From Chrysogorgia sp. JL179-B06 (taxonomy: Eukaryota; Cnidaria; Anthozoa; Scleralcyonacea; Chrysogorgiidae): DNA of 64,000 nt. A program made the translations under genes and the position numbers. Of this stretch, positions 35,726 to 46,426 are shown one piece after another. The DNA lies in the NCBI GenBank assembly GCA_035772405.1, contig JAYKKM010000155.1, positions 186,001 to 250,000 of the forward strand, read 5' to 3'. The notes beneath the pieces are model-generated. The model was not told where the DNA came from and ran no database searches. It saw only the letters and a list, made by a program, of their open reading frames with translations. Each line of letters begins with the position of its first letter. Positions within the stretch are counted from its first letter, which is position 1.

Positions 35726-36136
35726 ACACGCATTTCGTCCTGTGGATCCGTACTCCGGCACTCCGACTCCGTATTTTCCACCTAACCATAAAACGTTACC
35801 TGCACAGCATGAATGACGTCTTGTGGAGAAACGGCTTCACTATGCCTTCTAATATTCATCTTTTTCAGACGCCTTTTCAACGTTGCTGGACTATATAAAA
35901 ATAAATATGGTATTTTTTTATTTTATATAAAATTTGTATGGATTACACACTAAAACAGTGCAGTTTTTTTATATCGGTGTACAAAATACAAATATCGTAG
36001 ACGATTTACCTCCATGTACAACCAAATTCTTCGGACAGGTAAAGCAGTATCATCCGAACATGTACAAAACAACGTTCTCTCTCAAGTATTGCTGTCTATT
36101 TGTAGAGTAATTGAACATATTACGTGGGCTAACATC

Positions 36137-37462
36137 CAGTGGCGTATAGAGGGTGGGGGTGGGGGGCAGGGGGCGAGCGCCCCCCCACTGGACCTCTGAA
36201 AGTTGTTTGTCGGAAACATTTGTGGCCTGTCGGAAAATCGTATCGTTGAAGAAGGCGAATTGATCCAGAACGACTTACACATTTGTGTTATTGTATTTTA
36301 CAAATAATAACTTTTTACTTTCATTTTTCTCAATAAACTAAATAATGTTTGTTGCGAAAAGTCAAGGGAAACGCACGAGAAGACGAAAAGTCTCAACTGA
36401 TACTTGATACATATAAACTGGTGACAAAGTGCCGGGTCACGACGTCAGATTACATGCGATTGCAAAATGCGAACACGCAACAGATCATTTTCACAGGTTG
36501 ACTGTTTCAATCAGTTTGCAGTGCAATAACTCAACACAAAAACTCGAATTGACGAATTCTGTTCTCATCTTCAATTTTCTCATCGATATAAACAAGTAAG
36601 TGAATCGCGACTGGTTGGTTTATCAGGGGCCGCGGAACACGGGGGGTAGGGTGTGCTATAGCCCCTCCCCCACTTTTTTCGTAAACTGAAAAAAGTCGTA
36701 AACTGTAATATAGCAAAATAAAAACTTCTGCATAGAAACTGTGATTTAACACCATTAAATGAATCCAAAAATTGAAAGATGTTTGAAGCTATATTAGCAA
36801 AATGGAGACCCTAAATTTACCGGCGTGAGCATGTGCCCGGCCGGCGCAGCACAATGACCGAAAATCGCCTCTCTAATCTGGCATGTATATTTCTATCAAT
36901 CGCGAACTTGTTTCTCATATTTCGATTCGCGCGAGAACTTCAACAACCATTTTTAAATGAAAAACAAGAAGAATTTTTCAATGACGTTTTAATTTAATGA
37001 TGAAAAAATGGCGTATACAGGGACGGCGGAGCGTGTTTTGAAGTGGGGGGGGGGGGGGCTAGAAGCGGCGAAGAAGGGAGAAATTTAATTTCCAAAGAAT
37101 ACACAGGAGAAAAAGTGGGGGGGGCTATCCCCCCCGTGCATGGTATACTATTCTATTTATACTATTCAAATCTTTGTAGGGACAATTTGTAAATATTCTA
37201 ACTAGCTCGATTCATATAATATTAAAAAATAGACTACCATTATTTATTTATTATGTACTAAAAGTTTAAAATTCAGCCTATTCGTTTGTTATGCAGGCTA
37301 CTCTCTATCCGTTGACACTTGATTTAGATATCGAATATTCGAAATTCGAATATAAGCCATTCTTCATGCGGTACTATTATAGCCACGCCCATTTGACCAC
37401 GCCCTTTTGTCGGAAATTTTCAACGCTCGCTCCCCCTGAGGAAATTCCTAGCTACGCCACTG
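36137..37462. mobile_element. Non-autonomous hAT element with perfect 8-bp TSD
   Basis: The ends CAGTGGCGTA and TACGCCACTG are inverted. The 8-bp CTAACATC occurs at 36129-36136 and 37463-37470. The interior contains several G/C homopolymers and hAT-like ends (CAGGGGCCGCGGAAC near 36627, CAGGGACGGCGGAGC near 37018), suggesting smaller nested insertions. No transposase was recognised. Confidence 0.85.
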
Positions 37463-37571
37463 CTAACATCATGAGGAAGAACTGCAACAGCATCGTCATC
37501 CAAAGCGTCCGCCATGTTTATTCTCCCTTGTGCGCAGAGACCTGGGACCGAGAGTTGAGCCTGCTCGGCTA

Positions 37572-38396
37572 CAATCTCGTACCCAGAGCCTGCGATCCCC
37601 CTGTCCTGCGGAGGGGAAACGGAGGCTCTGGGGAACTCCGATGAAACTCGTCATTTGATTGGTTGATGCTGAGCTCTCGCACCAGTTTCTTTAGGAGCTA
37701 ATTGCTCGAGCGAAGTTTTGAATTTTCGAATCGCGGTTTAAAAATTAAACAATTCTTTTCAGAACTATGGCTGGTAAAGATTTATTCGATACACCTGCAA
37801 CATATAATTATACACGACAGACTCAAAATACAATTGAACACATGAAATAAGTTAAAACTTAAAACTATTATTAATATTATTCTCGCTTCGTCGCCAAACA
37901 AACATCCATCGTCTGACTCGTCTCGTAATTCTTCGCAGTTTCGCCTCAGAACTTTAAAATTATATTAGAGACTACAAGGTCGATGTAGTTTAGCCAAAGT
38001 TCTTGACAGAAAATACAATTCCTTACATTTTAATGTGTTCTGTGTAACCTGAGCGGCTGAGCCGATCACTGCCGACGGCGACGCGGACATATAAAACACT
38101 CTCGTCAATCCTCCGGTTGACGATTTAGCGAAAAGCTAAGAAAGACCATTTGTATCGCAACGCTTTGCCAAGAGCTTTGTAAAACATACTGGGCCATTCT
38201 TTATCGGTAAACAAATATTTTTCCTGGTCTTCGAACAAGCTAAACATCGTTGATGACAGTAGCAAATTATAGAGAACTGGGAACCAGAGGACTGGGAACA
38301 AAAACCCAATTTGGGGGACTTTTTCATCGGAGTTCCCCAGAGCCTCTGTTTTTTTACTGCAGGCCAAAAGGAACGCAGGCTCTGGGTACGAGATTG
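37572..38396. mobile_element. Mutator-like MITE with perfect 9-bp TSD
   Basis: The inverted ends start CAATCTCGTACCCAGAGCCT, and a second inverted block CGGAGTTCCCCAGAGCCTC lies inside. The 9-bp GCTCGGCTA flanks both sides (37563-37571 and 38397-38405). It shares the CTCGTACCCAG core with the element at 532-1524; isolated similar ends lie near 6628 and 56281. No coding sequence. Confidence 0.85.
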
Positions 38397-38461
38397 GCTC
38401 GGCTAGGGAAAAGCCGAAGTCGAAAAGTGAACAGAGAAAGTTTAAAAGACGTTTTCTTTTC

Positions 38462-38860
38462 GGGATTCCTAAACGGCATTTTGCTTTTGCTAAATAGAGT
38501 TTTGCTTTTAATTACGATTCCTAAACAGCATTTCACTTTTGCTAAACAGCATTTAGCTTTTACGATTCCTAAATGGCATTTTGCTTTTCCTAAACGGCAT
38601 TTTGCTTTTGCTAAATAGAGTTTTGCTTTTATACGATTCCTAAACGGCATTTTGCTTTTCCTAAACGGCATTTTGCTTTTCCTAAACGGCATTTTGCTTT
38701 TGCTAAACAGCATTTCACTTTTGCTAAATAGCATTTTGCTTTTGCGATTCCTGAACGGTATTCTCTTTTCGCTAAACAGCATTTTGCTTTCGCTAAACAG
38801 CATTTTGTTTTTGCCAAACGGCATTTTGTTTTTGTCAAACGGCACTTTGCTTTTGCAATT
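38462..38860. repeat. 21-bp minisatellite, open on the minus strand
   Basis: Tandem units of CCTAAACGGCATTTTGCTTTT with GCTAAACAG variants. On the minus strand the 21-bp period gives a seven-residue repeat (KSKMPFR) and keeps about 177 codons open (38887-38354). Because the period is a multiple of three and the unit lacks stops in that frame, the open frame is expected by chance. I do not call it a gene. Confidence 0.8.
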
Positions 38861-39702
38861 AGAACAAATGAAATGTCTAAAGGCCATTTAACTTCTGATG
38901 AGTGAGCCTCCTCGGCTTCTATAACTTCGGATATGTTTTAAACAAAAGCGAATTAAAAGACAAAGTTCTGCAAACGTTTGTAGTTTTCTAACTGAAGCAG
39001 AGAAAGTTTTAGATGAACATTAGTGAACATATTTTTGAATATATTTTAAGAATATTGGAATGATATAATTTCTCATCTTGTAGTTCGTTGTTAATCTATA
39101 ACTTTAAAAGAATCGTATAAATTTATTTTACATCAAAAAACAAAGTTTCATATTTGTATTAGCTTTTGTTTAAAACATATCCGAAGTTCATACATACAGT
39201 ATTAGCAAAGTTATTTAAAATATCAAACCCTGTAACTGCAAAAGGAAAAGCAAACTTCAACAATTCACACAGGCCAGACAAAAATGAAAAAAGGTTTTCC
39301 TCTTTTTTGAAATACTTTCCGTTAATCTAGAAACCCGTTAAGCTAGAAACTTGAGATTTCTGCCACAGATAAAATTTTACAGTATCTTCTGTTTGATATC
39401 AAGCCCAAGCTTCTGTGTTAAGTATTTTATGAACAATATTCAAAATTCTACAACATATGGTACGAACATTTTGAGCATTTAAAAAAAATACAGATAACGG
39501 GAAAACGTGAACTATATACCAAATGAAAGCTTATGAAATTATTAACATACGTACGTAGACGATGTCTTTCAACAATGCGTAGTTTGGAAGTTATTAGCCA
39601 TTTTCCTCCATCAACAAATATGCACGCTTGTTAGCAAAATGGCCGACTCGCGCATGCGCATAAAAAAATGGGACATGTTTTCACGGGAGTTGGACTTCTA
39701 GA

Positions 39703-40369
39703 CATAGAGATCATAAATAAAACTAGAGGGGGCACTTTGAGGAAATCGGGTAGCCAATTGGCCGCCGCCATCTTGGCCCAGTTGGCGGCACAATAGCTCA
39801 CCCGGATGTACAATTACCAGCTCCCAGACCTCTGCCTAGACTACGAGTAGGAGGAGAATTTGAATGTTTTTAACATTATATCTGAGTCTATAACTGAACA
39901 GTCAACGGCAAAATGGAATCCATTTGTTTTATACAACAAAAATTGAAAACAAACCATTCAAAAGGCTTATTAGCTCTTTGGCGATTTCTGGGGCATGAAA
40001 AAAAGATAAAAGCAGTCAGCTGACGTGATCTGACGCGAGCTGACGTGAGCCGTGCATCTGTCCTCTATTCTCCTGTCTACCTGTTTCAGCAGTCTACAAA
40101 CGAGCATGAATTTACCATGGCTGGTTTCCGAAAAAAGGTGTATTAACACATGAGCAGTTTCAACACGGTTTTCGTTTTCTACAGCTGTCAAAATACATGA
40201 AAAACAACGAGCGACCTTTGACCTCACGACAATCACGAAGGTATTTTTACATCCGGGTGTGTGAATGTGCCGCCAATTTATCCAAGATGGCAGCGCCCAA
40301 TTGGTTACCCGGTGTTTACTGAAATGAAGATTGGATGCCCCCTCTAGTCTTATATTTATGATCTCTATG
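39703..40369. mobile_element. 667-bp MITE with 8-bp TSD CTTCTAGA
   Basis: The inverted ends CATAGAGATCATAAAT are followed by ACTAGAGGGGGC and share a further block with CCGCCATCTTGG/CCAAGATGG. Target copies lie at 39695-39702 and 40370-40377. It inserted a few bases inside the left end of the larger element at 39691. The 8-bp duplication fits hAT or P. The short frames inside were not called. Confidence 0.85.
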
Positions 40370-40659
40370 CTTCTAGAACCATGTTGAGCCCGCCAACACC
40401 ACTAACCCAGCGGTGACATTTTCGTCGTAAAACAGTCGCAAATCCACACATTTCAAAATATGTAAATATTTAGTACTTTACACGCGCACGTGGAGAAGAG
40501 CGTTCATGCAGAAGAATACATGACAAACTCTCAATCCTAGAGCAGTAAATTTGATTTTGTCATCGATAGGCAAAACGGATATAGATACTTTTGGCAAAAG
40601 GCAAACGACGTTATTCGGGATTTCGAAATATCAATCGCAACAACGTATGCTGCGAGGTC

Positions 40660-40800
40660 TCAAAATATATTTGTGGACTGACAAAATATATTTGTCGGCT
40701 GAAAAATATATTTGTCGACTGACAAATATGGTATATTATTCGACTGAAAAAACTGAAATACATTTGTCGACTGACAAAATATATTTGCCGACTGAAACTA
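40660..40800. repeat. Tandem repeat of TATATTTGTCGACTGAC units
   Basis: About six degenerate units of roughly 20-24 bp (ATATATTTGTCGACTGACAA). They produce a plus-strand frame (40551-40832) with a repeating pattern and no other support. Confidence 0.7.
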
Positions 40801-41224
40801 TTATATCACGCATTGCATATACATTTATGTAGTATATTACGGTTCGTAAAGTCACTTACTAGATAAAACGTGTTGTGCTGCGTAGGCAGTGTAGAAATAC
40901 AAATCAAATATATAAAAAGGTTGGTGTAGCTACTGCCGAAATAGCGTGTAAGTTGTCTAACGTTTCGAGCGAAGGACCTTCGTCAGAAAGTGAAACATAA
41001 AGTGAAATAATCACTCGGTTATTATTTCACAGTTTACGTTTCATTCTCCGACGAAGCGCGAAGAACGCTCGCCTCCCAGTTTTGCTCCGCCCACTTTTTC
41101 CGCCTCGCATCCTCGCGTGACCCCGTTATCCCGGGTACCGACGAAGGGCCTCCGCTCGAAACGTTTTTCACACCATTTCAGACTTGCTCCAAATCCGGCT
41201 CTTGATTGTTTCGGGTTTGTTTAA

Positions 41225-41833
41225 GGGTGGCAAGATCCCTCTGAATACATTTTTAATACCATACAATATAACAATTAACCCTTTTACAACCATTTGATAG
41301 AACATATGACAAATCATATTTCCACACAAAATTAAAAGTTTGCATAAATTATGCTAATTAACTGACGAAATGGCCGCCGATTGGTCAAAATCGGGATATA
41401 CTTCAAACAAATTTGCCATTTTCCAAACACTATTTCTCCCTCATTTTCCCATATATTTCAATAAAATTTTCACCACAGCCTCTTAACAGGAATATCTAGG
41501 GAATGGTGGTAGGAATTTTGAATCTGATTCATACTTGTTGAATTATCTGACATAATTAATATAATTTAGGTGGTGGAAACCAGAATATGCCTTAGTATAT
41601 AAGCTATAAACTCAGAAACTTTCAGGACCTTATCTCTAAAACTGCCTGAGAAATCTTGTTTGAAGTATATCCCGATTTTGACCAATCGGCGGCCATTTCG
41701 TCAGCTAATTAGCATAATTTATGCAAACTTTTTGTGTGGAAATATTATTTGTCATATGTTCTATCAAATGGTTGTAAGTGTTAATTGTTATATTGTATGG
41801 TATTAAAAATGTATTCAGAGGGATCTTGCCACC
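41225..41833. mobile_element. MITE with TTAA target site (Kolobok- or piggyBac-like)
   Basis: Inverted ends GGGTGGCAAGATCCCTCTGA extend about 185 bp, with TTAA at 41221-41224 and 41834-41837. TTAA duplication occurs in piggyBac and Kolobok. The purine-rich GGG/AGG-type start favours Kolobok. One G is missing at the right end. The arms include ATGGCCGCCGATTGGTCAAA. Confidence 0.75.
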
Positions 41834-42069
41834 TTAAAGAACCCGTCTGGCGTCTTCTCGAAACAAACTCGTCTTTGAAACCAAAGCACTCTCGAAAGAA
41901 ACCCGAAACAGTCAAGAGTAACCATTTCACTATTTCGGCAGTAACACCTAATTTCGCTTTCCGAGTTCCGACCGTTTGGCAAAATGGTTCGTAATATTTA
42001 CGACGAACATGTTACCGCTGGGTTGGTGGTGTTGGCGGGCTCAACATGGTTCTGGCACCCTACGGGAGT

Positions 42070-43590
42070 CTGGGTAATAGCGTCAAGCCTCTTAGATCCC
42101 CCATATATTGAAATTGTTTGATTTTTTTACCGTCTAAGGAACAGCTAATACAGACTAATGAAACAGGGTGTTTCGGTAGCTTATCCAATTTTCTTTCGTT
42201 AGCCATTATAATTTAACATAGGCAACGGCACGAGTTTTTGTAGTTCTTTTATAAAACAATGTTCAAAGATGAGTTCAGTTTCAGTTCTGAGTTATTAAAT
42301 GTGTCTGTACTGATGTACAGATGCCCTCTTTGTAATCTTACACATTTTAGAAATGGCTTGCTGGCCTATTTTGGCAAAAATTAGAAATCACCTGAAATAC
42401 ACTTCTGGCAACCCTTTGCGGTTGCACTTCTGGGAGACTGGGACTTGTAAAATTAAATATTTTCTGTTTCTGGAAGAGCAAAACCCCACACCTCCCTAGT
42501 GGAGTGCCGAAAATAACCCTGGATCTGTCACTGCTAATAAACTCTGTGTTTATAAAGAGGAATGGTAATTTAGAGCTCTTTCATTTCTTTAGATATTTAG
42601 ACTTATATAGTTGATATGCAAATGAAGTCAAGTTAGAAAATCAAGAATTTAGAAATCGTAAATTAGTTTGGCATCACTATTTCGATGTAATAAGGAAGGT
42701 CATTAATTATTGGGGGAGGGCCAATAAATTTAGGGGGAGGGCTAAGATATTTTTGGCTCCCATTTGGGGAGGGTCAAAACATTTTGTCCCACGCCAAAGA
42801 GGGTCACAAATTTTTCGGCGCCTGTTTTAACAAGAATTTTAAAATCTTTTTAAGCTACTTCAATGGACTATCCAGCTCCACCTTGGTCCCTTAACCAGCA
42901 ATCAGCACGTGCTGGATGCGGCTAATGGCCAACGTTCGAGACCTCAAACATTCTGCTTGATAACGAGGCTTCCAGGAGTAAAACAAAAGCAATAATTTCC
43001 TCTTTTGTTAAAAAATTACCTTAGTTTTGTTTGATTCTTTGTCAAATACCCTTGGAAGCCTTGGTGTCGAGCAGATTTTTTACATCTCGAACGTGATTCA
43101 ATACGGATATTTCCGAAGTGGACCACATGCTTCATAATATGGCTGGAATGGTTGACTTTCAACGCCCAGTTTCTGTAATAAGGCTTGGACCCTTTTAATG
43201 TATTATTGGTAGCTTTTGTAAATTCACGAAGGGCATATTTTTATTAAATAATTTTCTTACACAGATGTGTACTTAATTGTGTATAGGCACACTACGCCCC
43301 AGGTAATTTGCCGTTATTTAATACTTCTCTGAATAGCTGATTGGTATCCCCCCTTGATTTTTTTGACAGTGTATTGAAAACTCCTGTGTCTAAGTTGATT
43401 CCAATGATGGAACAACTTGATCAATTGAAAGGATCAGCTATCTCAGGGGAGGGTCGTAATTTTCTGGGCTGGTGTTTTGGGGAGGGCCAAGATTTTTTGG
43501 ACCCAAATTTGAGGGAGGGCCAACAATTTTGGGCCCTCGTTTTAGACATTTTACAGTCTAGAAACTGACATTTCAAAATAGAACACGGGG
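42070..43590. other. No gene recognised
   Basis: AT-rich sequence with GGGGGAGGGC-type patches (42710-42830 and 43435-43525) that look like repeated hAT-interior motifs. The plus-strand frame at 43341-43568 has no family resemblance and was not called. Confidence 0.4.
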
Positions 43591-43599
43591 GGGATTCTT

Positions 43600-43725
43600 T
43601 TTTGGCGGGGGGTTAGGATTAGAATACCCATTAGGCGGGGGGGGGTTAAGGTTAGAAAACACATTAGGCGGGGGTTAGGGTTAGAAAACATATTAGGCGG
43701 CGGATTAGGGTTAGGATCTTTGTTA
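43600..43725. repeat. Telomere-like minisatellite (TTAGGCGGGGGTTAGGGTTAG)
   Basis: Three or four units of about 31 bp containing TTAGGGTTAGAAAACA and ATTAGGCGG. A shorter copy lies at about 62930-62990. It resembles degenerate telomeric repeat with added spacer. No coding value. Confidence 0.7.
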
Positions 43726-43914
43726 TGTAGGGGTTGGGTTCTATTGAATTCACGATTCTCCTTAATTCTGAGCGATTTCAAAATTAAGGATAATCGTGAA
43801 TCTCAGGTGAGACTTGAGAGGCAACCTGGGCTGGGCTCAAATTTCGGAGAGAGTACACAAACAGCGATAGAGACCTGGGAACTAGTCAGGAAGTGAAGCG
43901 CCAAGCTAAAAGCA

Positions 43915-44470
43915 GAAGTCATGTAGACGAAGCAAGGAGAAGCCAAGAGGTAAGGAGAGCTTTGTATTCATTAACAGATTGAAGACCAACTAAGAGCTGA
44001 TTCAAATAACAATTAAAAATACTAAAAGGTTGCTGTACCGTTAAAATAGTGAATAGGAAGTCTAACTTTTCGAGTGAACGACCTTCCTCCTTCGTTAGAG
44101 AGTGAAATGCATTATATTACTTTATATTTCACTCTCTGATGAAGGACTGACTCCTGCGCATGCGAAACAGAGTTTTGCAAGAGGGAGAGCTATTGTATTC
44201 ACATTCCGCAGCGCTTCTCCACTTTCTCATTCGCGGCAGAAGGAGATATATATAGGAGAAAGGACGAAGAGCCTTCGCTCAAAACGTTACACCTCCAATT
44301 GCAGTACAGCAGTTTGTTTATTATGTACTTGAGTTAAAATTATGTGAGACGTAATCTTTGCTACTGAAGTTCGTCTTCATTCAGACCATTTCTGAGTTCC
44401 AGCCGGGAATCGAATCCGCGACCTTATCACTACAAGGCAGATGATCTAACTATTTATCGACGTAGCTGCA
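43915..44470. repeat. R1 family copy: nested hairpin plus tRNA-like segment
   Basis: Carries the R1 modules: AAGCCAAGAGGTAAGGAGAG, AAGGTTGCTGTACCG, an outer arm ACTTTTCGAGTGAACGACCT, an inner hairpin (GTTAGAGAGTGAAATG against CACTCTCTGATGAAGG), the closing arm AGCCTTCGCTCAAAACGTTA, and the tRNA-like end. Minus-strand 44466-44394 has an A-box-like TAGTTAGATCATCTG and a B-box GGATTCGATTCC. This fits a tRNA-derived SINE read on the minus strand. Confidence 0.55.
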
Positions 44471-44929
44471 TATAAGTTACGATAATTACTATTAGTATTG
44501 ACTATTGACTGGCGTGGCCTACGTATTCCTTGAGTTTCCTAATCTCGAATCTCGATATGTTTACAACCAGATAGTCTTTAACATGTTTAAAATGATGGTG
44601 GAGATTTCGTTTTACAATCTCTAATGATTATATGATGAGGTTACGGGCACAACGTTCAGATCGCTCTTGATTATCGCAAACAATGTAGAGCGATGGGCGA
44701 AGCGTAAACTGTCCAGGTCGCGTTCATAACTTCTTGACCTAACCGGGATATTGGTCATCAGACTAATATCGTAATTACACGAGAACTGTGATTGGAATGA
44801 TTCGATACCGAAAGACACATAGTGAGTAGTGACTGTGCGATGATTGCGAGAGAGACGAGATGTTGTGTGTAATTTTGAGTGAAATAAAAGATTCAAAACT
44901 AAATAGTGACTATGTCGTGAGAGACTACC

Positions 44930-45150
44930 CAAACTAAATAGTGACTATATGTTGTTGATATTTGGGAAGGGAAATTAGCTATACACGGCATCTCCAACGG
45001 GATACAAGTACTGGTGATTTCGACCTAGAGACAGAGAGACTACCCAAACTAAATAGTGACTATGTCGTTGATATTTGGGGAGGAAAATTAGCTATACACG
45101 GCATCTCCAACGGGATACAGGTACTAGTGAATTCGACCTCTAGAGACAGA
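44930..45150. repeat. About 110-bp tandem duplication
   Basis: Two adjacent units share AAATTAGCTATACACGGCAT, CTCCAACGGGATACA and ACTAAATAGTGACTAT. A third partial unit precedes at 44898-44932. The plus-strand frame through both units (44962-45378) has no family resemblance. Confidence 0.75.
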
Positions 45151-45179
45151 GAGTCTATACCCGTGAAAGTTCGAAATAA

Positions 45180-46426
45180 TCGAACACTACTCACTGACAG
45201 TCTGCAGGACGCAGACCGTTCGGAACGCTTGCAGTTTGCTTTCCTGTACTGGTTTCCGGTACTTTTAATAAATGAGTTTCAAACGCTATTGCATAATAAT
45301 ATGCGTTGTTCTCTTTATTCTTTTGAGCTCTTCGTTTTGGTAAATTATTTTGGTCATACATACATTGTTATTGAATGAATCGAGAGCCTGAAAATCGTTC
45401 CTTTTCAATGTGAAACGTGCGACTACAGTTTGACACATTTGATTGATATGTTCACATTTAGCACGGTCAAAAACAAAGGGAGTTCGTAGCCTCCTCCGCA
45501 GTAGGGAGTTCGTATTGCGCGTTTTAGTTTTAAAGCCGTTTTTAAGCCGTTAGTGCAAGCGTTTCGCAAAAACATTATCGATCATACACGGGGTCTCTCG
45601 ATTCATTCAATAACAATGTATGTCTGACCTAAAGAATTTACCAAAATAGAGAACAACGCATATTATTATGCAATAGCGTTTGAAACTCATTTATTAAAAG
45701 TACTGGAAACCAGTCTCCGGCTTGTCGGGCAGACGAACAGGAAAAATAAAAAAACATTCGAATCTGATATTACAGACCTTACAGCTCAATTCGAAGATTG
45801 GTAGACCGTATCTTATCAAAACATGTTGTTTTAAATACTTTACATTTACAAACTGCAACCTATAATATCAATAGTAATCTTCCATTGTAAACATTAAACG
45901 AGATCGTGGGAAAGTCACTGCCTAAACGAGATCGTGGGAAAGTCATTCTTAGAACATCATTGATGTTGGTCATCATTTCGAATAATAACTTTTTCTCATG
46001 ATATATCCTCATAAAAAATTTTTGAAATAATAAAATTCGAAATAATTCTAAATATAAAATTGAGAGTATTTGCTGACTCATCAAAGTAGAATGAGTAGAG
46101 TACTTCCTTTTTTACTTACTGCATGCCTAAATTACTAAATGTCTAAGGATCGAGTCTCGGATATATAAAGAATCGGCTGACTAGCGTCCGTACGTTTTAG
46201 TCGAGCGTTTGATAACCCAGATGAGATAACCCAAAGTCGAGCCCAAAGTCGTGTTTTTCCGTGTTTTCCACACTCCGTGTTTTCCACACTCCGTGTTTTC
46301 CACACTCCGTGTTTTCCACACTCCGTGTTTTCCACACTCCGTCTTTTCCATTCCACGCTCCGTCTTTTCCACACTCCGGCACTCCGTACTCCGGCACTCC
46401 GACTCCGTATTTTCCAGCTAACCGTT
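45180..46426. mobile_element. Second, partial copy of the ACGGAGT foldback element
   Basis: Sequence from 45180 matches 10560-12020 in mixed orientation (CGAACACTACTCACTGA, CCGGTACTTTTAATAAATGA). The right end 46260-46426 is an array of ACTCCGTGTTTTCC units closing TATTTTCCAGCTAACC. Here GGCACTCCGTACTCCGG is uninterrupted, which identifies the exact point where the giant element entered the first copy. The left terminus was not located. Confidence 0.75.

Larger units (their letters stand above)
12424..35744. mobile_element. Giant 23.3-kb terminal-inverted-repeat transposon, CMC/EnSpm-like
   Basis: The left end CACAGGACGAAAACGC and right end GCATTTCGTCCTGTG are inverted copies. Both ends continue into TTAAAG/CTTTAA-rich subterminal repeats. 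The insertion sits inside the ACGGAGT element; TCC at 12421-12423 recurs at 35747-35749 after two extra bases (GA), compatible with the 2-3-bp duplications of EnSpm/CACTA elements. CAC termini plus degenerate subterminal repeats are also features of that group. Cargo on the minus strand is a five-exon gene (14007-20358) and a zinc-finger first exon (32044-32231). The catalytic transposase was not found and may have been lost. Polinton/Maverick is a less likely alternative, since no polymerase, integrase or capsid gene is visible. Confidence 0.65.
10281..35787. mobile_element. ACGGAGT foldback transposon split by a 23-kb insertion
   Basis: The left end at 10281 reads GGGTTAGCTGGAAAATACGG and the right end at 35787 is its inverse (CCGTATTTTCCACCTAACC). 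Just outside lie identical 8-bp direct repeats ATAAAACG, at 10273-10280 and 35788-35795. Subterminal DNA is a degenerate tandem array of ACGGAGTGTGGAAAAC-like units (10300-10470 and, inverted, 12300-12423). Without the insertion at 12424-35744 the native element is about 2.2 kb. The joined flanks (GGCACTCC then GTACTCCGGCACTCC) match the uninterrupted end of a second copy at 46360-46426. An 8-bp duplication fits hAT- or P-like elements. No transposase of its own was recognised. Confidence 0.8.
39691..42061. mobile_element. 8-bp-TSD element hosting two MITEs
   Basis: Inverted arms share AGAACCATGTTGAGCCCGCC and AACCCAGCGGT (40375-40425 and 42010-42055). The 8-bp ACGGGAGT lies at 39683-39690 and 42062-42069. 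The right terminus reads AGGGTGCCAGAACC inward, a hAT-like end; the left terminus is diverged. Two later elements sit inside (39703-40369 and 41225-41833). An R1-like hairpin (CTAACGTTTCGAGCGAAGGA at 40960) is also inside. Confidence 0.65.

Noticed and set aside
12424..35744. Polinton/Maverick identity for the giant element
   Set aside because: Size would fit, but no polymerase B, integrase, ATPase, protease or capsid-like frame was seen, and a clean 6-bp duplication is absent.
38354..38887. 177-codon minus-strand protein with KSKMPFR repeats
   Set aside because: Period of 21 bp with no stop in that frame; explained by the minisatellite, with no start context or conserved flank.
44085..44200. 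Hammerhead ribozyme (CTGATGA ... GCGAAAC) in an R1 copy
   Set aside because: The CTGANGA motif lies inside the conserved inner hairpin, and no proper stem II with GAAA and a stem III cleavage site could be drawn that holds in the other copies. A covariance-model scan could overturn this.
44394..44466. A functional tRNA gene (minus strand)
   Set aside because: The B-box is good, but the acceptor and anticodon stems do not pair well and the segment repeats with R1, so it is a tRNA-derived repeat.
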